DNA from: Symbiodinium natans
Lineage: Eukaryota; Sar; Dinophyceae; Suessiales; Symbiodiniaceae
Assembly (NCBI GenBank): GCA_905221605.1
Contig: CAJNDS010002324.1
Span: forward strand, 1,157,001 to 1,221,000
DNA length: 64,000 nucleotides
Reading direction: 5' to 3'
Position 1 is the first letter of the stretch. Every line of letters starts with the position of its first letter. Shown one piece after another: positions 10,989 through 23,300 of this stretch. The notes beneath the pieces are model-generated. The model saw only the letters and a program-made list of their open reading frames with translations. It made no database searches and was not told the origin of the DNA. A program made the position numbers and the translations under genes.

Positions 10989-11318
10989 ATCGGCGTCATG
11001 GCGCCTTTGCCTCATGTTTAGTATCCCAGCCGAAGATGCCGGATTTCAATGCGCGGGCAAGAGAAACAGCGCGACTTGAGCGTCCCGGTGTTTTTTTGGG
11101 GCAAGGTTCATGGCAAGTAGTTATCAGTAATTAGGTAGGTTAGAAGCCGACAATAAGGTACCTTTACCAAACCGTGTATCACCTTATTTAAGGTACGCAG
11201 AGCCCGACTTACATTCAAACTTATATCCGCCCATGACCCTTCAAGCAGAATTCCCGCCCAATGTGCAGGGAGTTGTGCAAGCTGCGTTCTGGCATGTTGT
11301 GTTTGATGCTTCCGGCAG

Positions 11319-11390
11319 GACGGTGATGGAGGAGTGTCCCGGACCGAGTTCCAGAAGGCTCTGCGATCCCTGAACCACCACCCGTTCAAC
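11319..11390 (+). CDS. Isolated EF-hand exon E
   Basis: After CTTCCGGCAG the frame reads DGDGGVSRTEFQKALRSL, the E segment of the recurring module with an intron position at K2/D3 of the loop. I could not find its D exon upstream; the nearby FWHVVFDAS frame is only 11 nt away, too close for an intron. It may be a stranded exon or part of a decayed module. Confidence 0.5.
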
Positions 11391-13700
11391 TATAGAGTGA
11401 GGCTTCTGGTGGGAGGTGGCCAGTTCTCGGATATCTCAACACATGGGCCGAAACCTCATTGCGAGAACCCCCCCCAAATGCCCCAGTCCGTGCCTGGATG
11501 GGCTATTATGCCCTGCAACCTACTAAAAAAGCCCCTTCGTAGTCGGTTACGGGGATTTTAAGGTCTACTATATCCCATGCTGGTGAGAGGCGCTTGCAGA
11601 AGTCGGGATCAACACCCCACCGCCCTCTGTCACGCAGCGCGGAGCTCGGGCTCGGCGTTGAGGGCTGTTGGGTTGCATGATGTTCGATGTGTTCTGAGGG
11701 TTGCCAAACCTTGAAGCCCTCAACCCCAAACCCTAAAATCCGAAACCCTAAACGCTATAGAAACCCCATTAACGACCTATTTTCCCCCTCCCAACAACCT
11801 ATCAAAAACCCATTAAAAACCCTATAAAGCCTTGCAAACAACCCTGCAAAAAGCCTCGTAAAAGCCTGTAAAATCCTTGTAAAAACCTTGTAAGAAGCCT
11901 TGTCACAAAAAGAACCCTACCGAGGCCCGGGGCCGCAGCGGTTCATCAGGTGGGGCGCGCTTTTTTGGGGGGGGGGGGGGGGGGGGGGGGGAGGCTCATG
12001 CTTCTGCCATGAGAGGTGGGTTTAGGGTTTGGGGCTTAGGGCTTCGGGTTCAGGGTTTAGGGTTTAGTATCTAGGGTTTAGGGTTTAGGGTTTAGGGCGC
12101 CTCGATGAAGGGGGGGGTTGCTAGAATCTCCTAGCCACGCACCCCGAGAGAACCCGTCCTACGAACACCCCGCCCTCTTCTTGCAGCGTCCGGAGCTGCA
12201 AAGGCTTCAGAGAACTCAGGGGTGTCGCACACAACTTCAAAGGTTTGGATCTGTTTTCAGGGCTTGGGGCGTGGCTCGAGGCCTCTGGGGTCCATGGTGC
12301 CTCTGTGAAGACAAAGCTTCAGGGCACTCTCTTTGTGCAGGCTTAGGGTTTCGGGTTTAGGGTTTCGTAACAACAGGGTGCAAAGGTTTTGAAACAACTT
12401 GGACGGGGTCGCGTGCGTCCCTGGCCGCTGGGGCTCTGCCGGAGGCCGCATGCAGGTGTCCGACGCCCCCTGCCTTTGCCCCTTCCGCACTGCGGAACAG
12501 AAAGCAACCCCTGCTCGATCGTGCCCGGGCTCACTCACTGTAGGACACAACCGCTGGGGTCTGTTCTCTAAATTACGGTCATCGTTTTCGGGGGTGCCCT
12601 CATATGAAGCTATTGAGCCGGAATCCAATGAAAGAGTCTAGAAACTGACGAACTAGATACGGTCCCCGTGTTGGCTGGAATGTGCGCATGCTGACAGGCA
12701 CGTCCGGCAGTCTCGCTGCAGGCTGGTCGCGGGCCTGCCTTTTGAAGCTGATATTTCTTGCGAAGGGAGGGAAGAACCAGACGAACCCAACACTCCAAAC
12801 CCCAAACTCCAACCCCAAAGCTCCCAAAATCCGAAACCAACCCAAACAATTCCCAAAACCCCAAAACCCAAACCGCCTCCCCCCCAAACAAAGCAGCTCG
12901 AGGCCACGAACCCGAATGCAGATTCGCACTCTCGGACACAGCAGGACCACCACAAAAACATAACGCCACGACGTACCTTCAACAACGTGGGCCTTTGCTC
13001 GATGCGTCGATTGACGGATCGCTGGGTGCATCGTTCGCGTGACAATACTGTGTTGGAGTTGCTCGGCGCCAAAGTTTTTATGGCTTGGCACCCTGAAAGC
13101 AACCCTTTAAACCCTTTAAACCTTGATCCCTAAACTGGAGACAAGTTCCTGACTAAACTCTAAACCCCATAAACCCCAAACCCTAAACTGGAGACCTGCG
13201 AAATAGCGGACTGCATGTGTAGATAAACGTTGTGCACAAGGAAAATCACCTGTGTCAGATGGTCTGTCTGCGCTTTGCCGCTGCCGCCAGTACAAAGAAA
13301 AGGACATGCGGCCGGTCCTCTCGACCGTGAGGAAGATCGTCCCGAGTGAGATCTGAGTAAAATCAAAAACAACAAAATCTACGAGCAAACGAGGGCGAAA
13401 CCTGGGGCTTTTGCACACCACAATCGCCATCGTCCGTTGTCAAGAAGAGTCTGCTTTGGCTTCTTTTCAAGGGTGCTGGCCTGCTCTCTGCAGCTCTTTT
13501 TGCTTACCCCGCTTATTCATGATAGGGTAACATTCGTCGAGTCAAGCCCCGCGCCTAATTTCGCGAGAGTGCAACTTGGACCCAAAACGTTGGCGAGAGC
13601 CGCGCGCCTGAACATGAGGGCCTCGCGAGTACAACCATCTTCAACCCAACTTCCTATGGGAACTGCAGAATGTTGCCACACTCCTTGAGGAAAACAACAA
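11391..13700. other. Non-coding stretch with simple repeats
   Basis: This holds CCCTAAA-like remnants (11,728-11,910), a run of 25 G (11,967-11,991), a TTTAGGG array (about 12,012-12,100) and a C/A-rich run (12,776-12,895). A hairpin around 11,150-11,195 has AATAAGGTACC opposed to ACCTTATTTAAGGTA. Open frames on both strands (for example 12,600-13,091 on -) mirror the low-complexity sequence and have no motifs. Confidence 0.5.
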
Positions 13701-13721
13701 CAACTTGTAAACTTCTCTAGA

Positions 13722-13790
13722 TGCTGTCTGAGGACGTTTGCGCTCGTGTCAAGGAGGCCTTACGCCGAAAGGCCGGCCCTGCAGGTTGTT
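13722..13790 (+). CDS. Isolated EF-module exon A
   Basis: The frame reads MLSEDVCARVKEALRRKAG, nearly the consensus of exon A in the other modules. No B-E exons follow before the MATE gene, so it is a partial module. Confidence 0.45.
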
Positions 13791-14207
13791 GGGGCTTGAA
13801 TGGTTCATATAGGGTGGTGCCGAAGCAGGCTGGGCAGCTTGATTGTTCAGCAGTAGAGGGTCCTCTTCTGTGAGCCGTATCACAAGGAGTCCTTGAAATA
13901 AGTAAGTGTGTGTGTGTGTGTGTGTTTGTTTCGTGGGTGCTCTATCTTCCAACGCCCCCCCATGTTGCAATGACGGAGTCTTGGACAGCCGTCAGCCGTG
14001 GAGATTAAAACAAGCTTTGTCCGACATTCTTCTGATAGCTACCAGCCTGCAAAGCACTTGAACAGAGCTCCGGATTTGTGACACCTGGGTCGTGCCGAGC
14101 CATGCTGGCCCCTGCGTTTGCATGGTCGCCAGCAGCAGCAGCTGCCAACCAAAGACTGCCGGGCCCTTGGTTTCTCCTGAAACCCTCTGCAAGATCCCAC
14201 ACGAAAC

Positions 14208-14270
14208 ACTAAACCCTAAACCCTAAACCCTCAACCCTAGACCCTAAGCCCCAAACCCAAAACCCCCTAG
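14208..14270 (+). repeat. CCCTAAA array before the first MATE exon
   Basis: About six CCCTAAA-like heptamers, decaying to CCCCAAACC at the right, stop about 30 bp before the proposed first coding exon. Confidence 0.8.
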
Positions 14271-14301
14271 GCTAGGGTTCCAGGCGTGGTGTGCTGCTAA
14301 G

Positions 14302-17300
14302 ATGCCCAGCCGAAGCGAGGTTGCAGCCTGCCTCGGCGCCACCGACTCCTCTGCCGCGCCTGCGGGGCAGCGTGGGAGCACTTCGAGCCGGGAGGGCGGC
14401 GAAGGAGGGCTCCGAGGCCATCTGGTGGCCGAGTTTTTGAAGACCTACCAGCAAGAAACCCTAAACACCTTAAAGGCAAAAAAAAGAGGCCCCATGAACC
14501 ATCAGAAAGCTAGTATAAAACGAGCATGTTGCTAGATGTTGTTTCCGAGCTTGGCAGGCAAAGCCCACCCGGCAAATCTTCAGCTTGGCTTGGCCGGCCG
14601 TTCTTGGAGCCTCCATCGACCCCTTGCTCTCCCTGCTGGACACCTACTGGGTGTCGCGATGCCTGGGCATGCTGTCCCTGGCTGCACTGGGCCCGGCTCT
14701 GAATGTCGAGGACCGCAAGGAAGTCAGTTTCGGAGCCACAGACATCCACAAAGCCGAAAGCCCTTCAGGATTGGATGTTTGACATCCTCAAGACTGTGCA
14801 AGTGCCTGTCCGCTCGCTGACGTCGGAGTCGGTGGCAGCTGGACGACCCGAAGAAGTGCAGGAGACCCTGTCCCAGGCACGGAATCACGGCACGAGATGC
14901 GGGCGCCATGAGCGAGACAAGCGCCACCCCTGCCGCACAGGCACTGTGCTTCTGCTGGAGGGTGGGGCTCGCTGTTGCTGCGCGGCTCCAGATTGATGCT
15001 GCTCACGTTGTCCTTTGCTGTGTTTCACGATGTCCATGGCGACTTGCAAGGCACTTCTGGGATCGGCGCTGTCGACCCTTCTTCTGAGGCTGTCATCAGT
15101 GGAAGCCTCGTCGCCTTTGCAGCTCGGACGAGCGTCAGCTGGGTAGTTTTCCCGCTCACATGGGCCCCCTAAGACGCTTGCAAAACCCCCCGCCCGAGTG
15201 ATTGCGCAGATTTGAGGAGGCAGGAGGCGAGCATCATGAGCATCAGCTGGGTTGTTTTCCCGCTCACATGGCCCCCAAAGCTCCAGACGCTTGCAAAACC
15301 CACCGCCCGAGTGATTGCGCAGATTTGAGGAGGCAGCAGGCGAGCATCATGAGCATCAGCTGGGTTGTTTTCCCGCTCACATGGCCCCCTAAGCTCCAGA
15401 CGCTTGCAAAACCCACCGCCCGAGTGATTGCGCAGATTTGAGGAGGCAGGAGGCGAGCATCATGAGCATCAGCTGGGTTGTTTTCCCGCTCACATGGCCC
15501 CCTAAGCTCCATGCTTGCAAAACCCACCGCCCGAGTGATTGCGCAGATTTGAGGAGGCAGGAGGCGAGCATCATGAGCATCAGCTGGGTTGTTTTCCCGC
15601 TCACACGGCCCCCTAAGCTCCAGACGCTTGCAAAACCCACCGCCCGAGTGATTGCGCAGATTTGAGGAGGCAGGAGGCGAGCATCATGAGCATCAGCTGG
15701 GTTGTTTTCCCGCTCACATGGCCCCCTAAGCTCCAGACGCTTGCAAAACCCGCCGCCCGAGTGATTGCGCAGATCTGAGGAGGCAGGAGGCGAGCATCAT
15801 GAGCATCAGCTGGGTTGTTTTTCCCGCTCACATGGCCCCCTAAGCTCCAGACGCTTGCAAAACCTACCGCCCGAGTGATTGCGCAGATTTGAGGAGGCAG
15901 GAGGCGAGCATCATGAGCATCAGCTGGGTTGTTTTCCCGCTCACATGGCCCCCTAAGCTCCAGACGCTTGCAAAACCCACCGCCCGAGTGATTGCGCAGA
16001 TTTCAGGAGGCAGGAGGCGAGCATCATGAGCATCAGCTGGGTTGTTTTCGCGCTCACATGGCCCCCGAAGCTCCAGACGCTTGCAAAACCCACCGCCCGA
16101 GTGATTGCGCAGATTTGAGGAGGCAGGAGGCGAGCATCATGAGCATCAGCTGGGTTGTTTTCCCGCTCACATGGGCCCCCTAAGCTCCAGACGCTTGCAA
16201 AACCCACCGCCCGAGTGATTGCGCAGATTTGAGGAGGCAGGAGGCGAGCATCATGAGCATCAGCTGGGTTGCTTTCCCGCTATTTTCCCGCTCACATGGC
16301 CCCCTAAGCTCCCGACGCTTGCAAAACCCACCTCCCGAGTGATTGCGCAGATTTGAGGAGGCAGGAGGCGAGCATCATGAGCATCAGCTGGGTTGCTTTC
16401 CCGCTCACATGGCGCCCTAATCTCCAGACGCTTGCAAAACCTACCGCCCGAGTGATTGCGCAGATTTGACGAGGCAGGAGGCGAGCATCATGAGCATCAG
16501 CTGGGTACTTTTCCCGCTCACATGGCCCCCTAGGCTCCAGACGCTTGCAAAACCCACCGCCCGAGTGATTGCGCAGATTTGAGGAGGCAGGAGGCGAGCA
16601 TCATCATCAGCTGGGTTGTTTTGCCGCTCACATGGCGCCCTAAGCTCCAGGCGCTTGCAAGACCCACCTCCCGAGTGATTGCGCAGATTTGAGGAGGCAG
16701 GAGGCAAGCATCATGAGCATCAGCTGGGTTGTTTTCCCTTTCACATGGCCCCCTGAGCTCTAGACGCTTGCAAAACCCGCCGCCCGAGTGATTGCGCAGA
16801 TTTGAGGAGGCAGGAGGCGAGCATCATGAGCATCAGCTGGGTGTTTTTCCCGCTCACATGGCCCCCCTAAGCTCCAGATGGTTGAGCATCAGCTGAGTAG
16901 TTTTCCCTCTCACATGGCCCCCGCCTGAGCGGCGCCCAAAACCTTCCATGAAAGAATTAGATAGAGGGTTCGCCTTTGATTGGCCCGCGTCAGCTAAAGT
17001 CCGAGGCGCGCCAGTGCGCGATAGTTTCTGCGAGAGGCTCTGGTTACGAGAGCGCGCGATAGCGCGCGAGAGGGTAGGTGTTTTTATCAAACACAGCTGG
17101 GTTCAGGCTATTTTGAAGGTTTGGGGAAGTTTTTGGCTTCTTCCCGCGATAGTCCGCGTCAGTGCAACCCCCAAAAAACACGTCCGCGTCAGCGCGCGAA
17201 GCGGTCTGCATGAGGCCGCGCGAGAGCCCGCGAGAGCACTTCCATAGTCGAATGAAAAGTTCAAAGGGTTTTGGCCACTGCTCACCTCCCGAGTGACTGC

Positions 17301-20300
17301 GCAGATTTGAGGAGGCAGGAAGCGAGCATCATGAGCATCAGCTGGGTTGCTTTCCCGCTCACATGCCCCCCTAAGCTCCAGACGCTTGCAAAACCCACCT
17401 CCCGAGTGATTGCGCAGATTTGAGGAGGCAGGAGGCGAGCATCATGAGCATCAGCTGGGTTGCTTTCCCGCTCACATGCCCCCCTAAGCTCCAGACGCTT
17501 GCAAACCTCCCGAGTGATTGCGCAGATTTGAGGAGGCAGGAGGCGAGCATCATGAGCATCAGCTGGGTTGCTTTCCCGCTCCTCCAGACGCTTGCAAAAC
17601 CCACCTCCCGAGTGACTGCGCAGATTTGAGGAGGCAGGAAGCGAGCATCATGAGCATCAGCTGGGTTGCTTTCCCGCTCACATGGCCCCCTAAGCTCCAG
17701 ACGTTTGCAAAAATCACCAGAATGATTGCACAGATTTGAGGAGGCAGGAAGCGAGCATCATGAGCATCAGCTGGGTTGTTTTCCCGCTCACATGGCCCCC
17801 CAAGCTCCAGACGTTTGCAAAAATCACCAGAATGATTGCACAGATTTGAGGAGGCATGAAGCGAGCATCATGAGCATCAGCTGGGTTGCTTTCCCGCTCA
17901 CATGGCCCCCTAAGCTCCAGACGCTTGCAAAACCCACCTCCCGAGTGACTGCGCAGATTTGAGGAGGCAGGAAGCGAGCATCATGAGCATCAGCTGGGTT
18001 GCTTTCCCGCTCACATGGCCCACTAAGCTCCAGACGCTTGCAAAACCCACCTCCCGAGTGACTGCGCAGATTTGAGGAGGCAGGAAGCGAGCATCATGAG
18101 CATCAGCTGGGTTGCTTTCCCGCTATTTTCCCGCTCACATGGCCCCCTAAGCTCCCGACGCTTGCAAAACCCACCTCCCGAGTGACTGCGCAGATTTGAG
18201 GAGGCAGGAAGCGAGCATCATGAGCATCAGCTGGGTTGCTTTCCCGCTCACATGGCCCCCTAAGCTCCAGACGCTTGCAAAACCCACCTCCCGAGTGACT
18301 GCGCAGATTTGAGGAGGCAGGAAGCGAGCATCATGAGCATCAGTTGGGTTGCTTTCCCGCTCACATGGCCCCCTAAGCTCCAGACGCTTGCAAAACCCAC
18401 CTCCCGAGTGACTGCGCAGATTTGAGGAGGCAGGAAGCGAGCATCACGAGCATCAGCTGGGTTGCTTTCCCGCTCACATGGCCCCCTAAGCTCCAGACGC
18501 TTGCAAAACCCACCTCCCGAGTGACTGCGCAGATTTGAGGAGGCAGGAAGCGAGCATCATGAGCATCAGCTGGGTTGCTTTCCCGCTCACATGGCCCCCT
18601 AAGCTCCAGACGCTTGCAAAACCCACCTCCCGAGTGACTGCGCAGATTTGAGGAGGCAGGAAGCGAGCATCATGAGCATCAGCTGGGTTGCTTCCCTAAG
18701 CTCCAGACGCTTGCAAAACCCGCCTCCCACCTCCCGAGTGACTGCGCAGATTTGAGGAGGCAGGAAGCGAGCATCATGAGCATCAGCTGGGTTGCTTTCC
18801 CGCTCACATGGCCCCCTAGGCTCCAGACGCTTGCAAAACCCACCTCCCGAGTGACTGCGCAGATTTGAGGAGGCAGGAAGCGAGCATCATGAGCATCAGC
18901 TGGGTTGCTTTCCCGCTCACATGGCCCCCGAAGCTCCAGACGCTTGCAAAACCCACCTCCCGAGTGACTGCGCAGATTTGAGGAGGCAGGCAGCGAGCAT
19001 CATGAGCATCAGCTGGGTTGCTTTCCCGCTCACATGGCCCCCTAAGCTCCAGACGCTTGCAAAACCCACCTCCAGAGTGACTGCGCAGATTTGAGGAGGC
19101 AGGAAGCGAGCATCATGAGCATCAGCTGGGTTGCTTTCCCGCTCACATGGCCCCCTAAGCTCCAGACGCTTGCAAAACCCACCTCCCGAGTGACTGCGCA
19201 GATTTGAGGAGGCAGGAAGCGAGCATCATGAGCATCAGCGGGGTTGCTTTCCCGCTCACATGGCCCCTTAAGCTCCAGACGCTTGCAAAACCCACCTCCC
19301 GAGTGACTGCGCAGATTTGAGGAGGCAGGAAGCGAGCATCATGAGCATCAGCTGGGTTGCTTTCCCGCTCACATGGCCCCCTAAGCTCCAGACGCTTGCA
19401 AAACCCACCTCACGAGTGACCGCTCCCATGGCCCCCGAAGCTCCAGACACTTGCAAAACCAGGAAGCGAGCATCATGAGCATCAGCTGGGTTGCTTTCCC
19501 GCTCACATGGCCCCCTAAGCTCCAGACGCTTGCAAAACCCACCTCCCGAGTGACTGCGCAGATTTGAGGAGGCAGGCAGCGAGCATCATGAGCATCAGCT
19601 GGGTTGCTTTCCCGCTCACATGGCCCCCTAAGCTCCAGACGCTTGCAAAACCCACCTCCAGAGTGACTGCGCAGATTTGAGGAGGCAGGAAGCGAGCATC
19701 ATGAGCATCAGCTGGGTTGCTTTCCCGCTCACATGGCCCCCTAAGCTCCAGACGCTTGCAAAACCCACCTCCCGAGTGACTGCGCAGATTTGAGGAGGCA
19801 GGAAGCGAGCATCATGAGCATCAGCTGGGTTGCTTTCCCGCTCACATGGCCCCCTAAGCTCCAGACGCTTGCAAAACCCACCTCCCGAGTGACTGCGCAG
19901 ATTTGAGGAGGCAGGAAGCGAGCATCATGAGCATCAGCTGGGTTGCTTTCCCGCTCCCATGGCCCCCGAAGCTCCAGACGCTTGCAAAACCCACCTCCCG
20001 AGTGACTGCGCAGATTTGAGGAGGCAGGAAGCGAGCATCATGAGCATCAGCTGGGTTGCTTTCCCGCTCCCATGGCCCTCGAAGCTCCAGACGCTTGCAA
20101 AACCCACCTCCCGAGTGACTGCGCAGATTTGAGGAGGCAGGAAGCGAGCATCATGAGCATCAGCTGGGTTGTTTTCCCGCTCCCATGGCCCCCGAAGCTC
20201 CAGACGCTTGCAAAACCCACCTCCCGAGTGACTGCGCAGATTTGAGGAGGCAGGGAGCGAGCATCATGAGCATCAGCTGGGTTGCTTTCCCGCTCCCATG

Positions 20301-23300
20301 GCCCCCGAAGCTCCAGACGCTTGCAAAACCCACCTCCCGAGTGACTGCGCAGATATGAGGAGGCAGGAAGCGAGCATCATGAGCATCAGCTGGGTTGCTT
20401 TCCCGCTCCCATGGCCCCCGAAGCTCCAGACGCTTGCAAAACCCACCTCCCGAGTGACTGCGCAGATTTGAGGAGGCAGGAAGCGAGCATCATGAGAGCG
20501 AGCATCATGAGCATCAGCTGGGTTGCTTTCCCGCTCCCATGGCCCCCGAAGCTCCAGACGCTTGCAAAACCCACCTCCCGAGTGACTGCGCAGATTTGAG
20601 GAGGCAGGAAGCGAGCATCATGAGCATCAGCTGGGTTGCTTTCCCGCTCACATGGCCCCCGAAGCTCCAGACGCTTGCAAAACCCACCTCCCGAGTGACT
20701 GCGCAGATTTGAGGAGGCAGGAAGCGAGCATCATGAGCATCAGCTGGGTTGCTTTCCCGCTCCCATGGCTTGCAAAACCCACCTCCCGCGTGACTGCGCA
20801 GATTTGAGGAGGCAGGAAGCGAGCATCATGAGCATCAGCTGGGTTGCTTTCCCGCTCCCATGGCCCCCGAAGCTCCAGACGCTTGCAAAACCCACCTCCC
20901 GAGTGACTGCGCAGATTTGAGGAGGCAGGAAGCGAGCATCATGAGCATCAGCTGGGTTGCTTTCACGCTCCCATGGCCCCCGAAGCTCCAGACGCTTGCA
21001 AAACCCACCTCCCGAGTGACTGCGCAGATTTGAGGAGACAGGAAGCGAGCATCATGAGCATCAGCTGGGTTGCTTTCACGCTCCCATGGCCCCCGAAGCT
21101 CCAGACGCTTGCAAAACCCACCTCCCGAGTGACTGCGCAGATTTGAGGAGGCAGGAAGCGAGCATCATGAGCATCAGCTGGGTTGCTTTCACGCTCCCAT
21201 GGCCCTCGAAGCTCCAGACGCTTGCAAAACCCACCTCCCGAGTGACTGCGCAGATTTGAGGAGGCAGGAAGCGAGCATCATGAGCATCAGCTGGGTTGCT
21301 TTCCCGCTCCCATGGCCCCCGAAGCTCCAGACGCTTGCAAAACCCACCTCCCGAGTGACTGCGCAGATTTGAGGAGGCAGGAAGCGAGCATCATGAACAT
21401 CAGCTGGGTTGCTTTCCCGCTCCCATGGCCCCCGAAGCTCCAGACGCTTGCAAACCCACCTCCCGAGTGACTGCGCAGATTTGAGGAGGCAGGAAGCGAG
21501 CATCATGAGCATCAGCTGGGTTGCTTTCCCGCTCCCATGGCCCCCGAAGCTCCAGACGCTTGCAAAACCCACCTCCCGAGTGACTGCGCAGATTTGAGGA
21601 GGCAGGAAGCGAGCATCATGAGCATCAGCTGGGTTGCTTTCACGCTCGCATGGCCCCCGAAGCTCCAGACGCTTGCAAAACCCACCTCCCGAGTGACTGC
21701 GCAGATTTGAGGAGGCAGGAAGCGAGCATCATGAGCATCAGCTGGGTTGCTTTCCCGCTCCCATGGCCCTCGAAGCTCCAGACGCTTGCAAAACCCACCT
21801 CCCGAGTGACTGCGCGGATTTGAGGAGGCAGGAAGCGAGCATCATGAGCATCAGCTGGGTTGCTTTCCCGCTCCCATGGCCCCCGAAGCTCCAGACGCTT
21901 GCAAAACCCACCTCCCGAGTGACTGCGCAGATTGAGGAGGCAGGAAGCGAGCATCATGAGCATCAGCTGGGTTGCTTTCACGCTTCCCATGGGCCTCGAA
22001 GCTCCAGACGCTTGCAAAACCCCACATCCCGATGATGCCCTGCGCAATTCTGGAGGCAGGGAAGCGAGAATCATGAGCATCAGCTGGGTTGTTTCCTGCT
22101 CCATGGGCCCTCGAAGCTCCAGACGCTGGCAAAAACCCACCTCCCGAGTGACCTGCGCAGATTGAGGAGGCAGGAAGCGAGCATCATGAGCATCAGCGGT
22201 GTTGCTTTCACGCTCACATGGCCCTCGAAGCATCAAGACGCTTGCAAAACCCCCCTCCCGAGTGACTGCGCAGATTGAGGAGGCAGGAAGCGAGCATCAT
22301 GAGCATCAGCTGGGTTGCTTTCACGCTCCCATGGCCCTCGAAGCTCCAGACGCTTGCAAAACCCACCTCCCGAGTGACTGCGCAGATTTGAGGAGGCAGG
22401 AAGCGAGCATCATGAGCATCAGCTGGGTTGCTTTCCCGCTCCCATGGCCCCCGAAGCTCCAGACGCTTGCAAAACCCACCTCCCGAGTGACTGCGCAGAT
22501 TTGAGGAGGCAGGAAGCGAGCATCATGAACATCAGCTGGGTTGCTTTCCCGCTCCCATGGCCCCCGAAGCTCCAGACGCTTGCAAACCCACCTCCCGAGT
22601 GACTGCGCAGATTTGAGGAGGCAGGAAGCGAGCATCATGAGCATCAGCTGGGTTGCTTTCCCGCTCCCATGGCCCCCGAAGCTCCAGACGCTTGCAAAAC
22701 CCACCTCCCGAGTGACTGCGCAGATTTGAGGAGGCAGGAAGCGAGCATCATGAGCATCAGCTGGGTTGCTTTCACGCTCGCATGGCCCCCTAAGCTCCAG
22801 ACGCTTGCAAAACCCACCTCCAGAGTGACTGCGCAGATTTGAGGAGGCAGGAAGCGAGCATCATGAGCATCAGCTGGGTTGCTTTCCCGCTCACATGGCC
22901 CCCTAAGCTCCAGACGCTTGCAAAACCCACCTCCCGAGTGACTGCGCAGATTTGAGGAGGCAGGAAGCGAGCATCATGAGCATCAGCGGGGTTGCTTTCC
23001 CGCTCACATGGCCCCTTAAGCTCCAGACGCTTGCAAAACCCACCTCCCGAGTGACTGCGCAGATTTGAGGAGGCAGGAAGCGAGCATCATGAGCATCAGC
23101 TGGGTTGCTTTCCCGCTCCTCCAGACGCTTGCAAAACCCACCTCCCGAGTGACTGCGCAGATTTGAGGAGGCAGGAAGCGAGCATCATGAGCATCAGCTG
23201 GGTTGCTTTCCCGCTCCCATGGCCCCCGAAGCTCCAGACGCTTGCAAAACCCACCTCACGAGTGACCGCTCCCATGGCCCCCGAAGCTCCAGACACTTGC

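Noticed and set aside
11273-11318. Exon D directly before the EF-hand exon at 11,319
   Set aside because: The FWHVVFDAS frame would leave an 11-nt intron, which is too short to splice.
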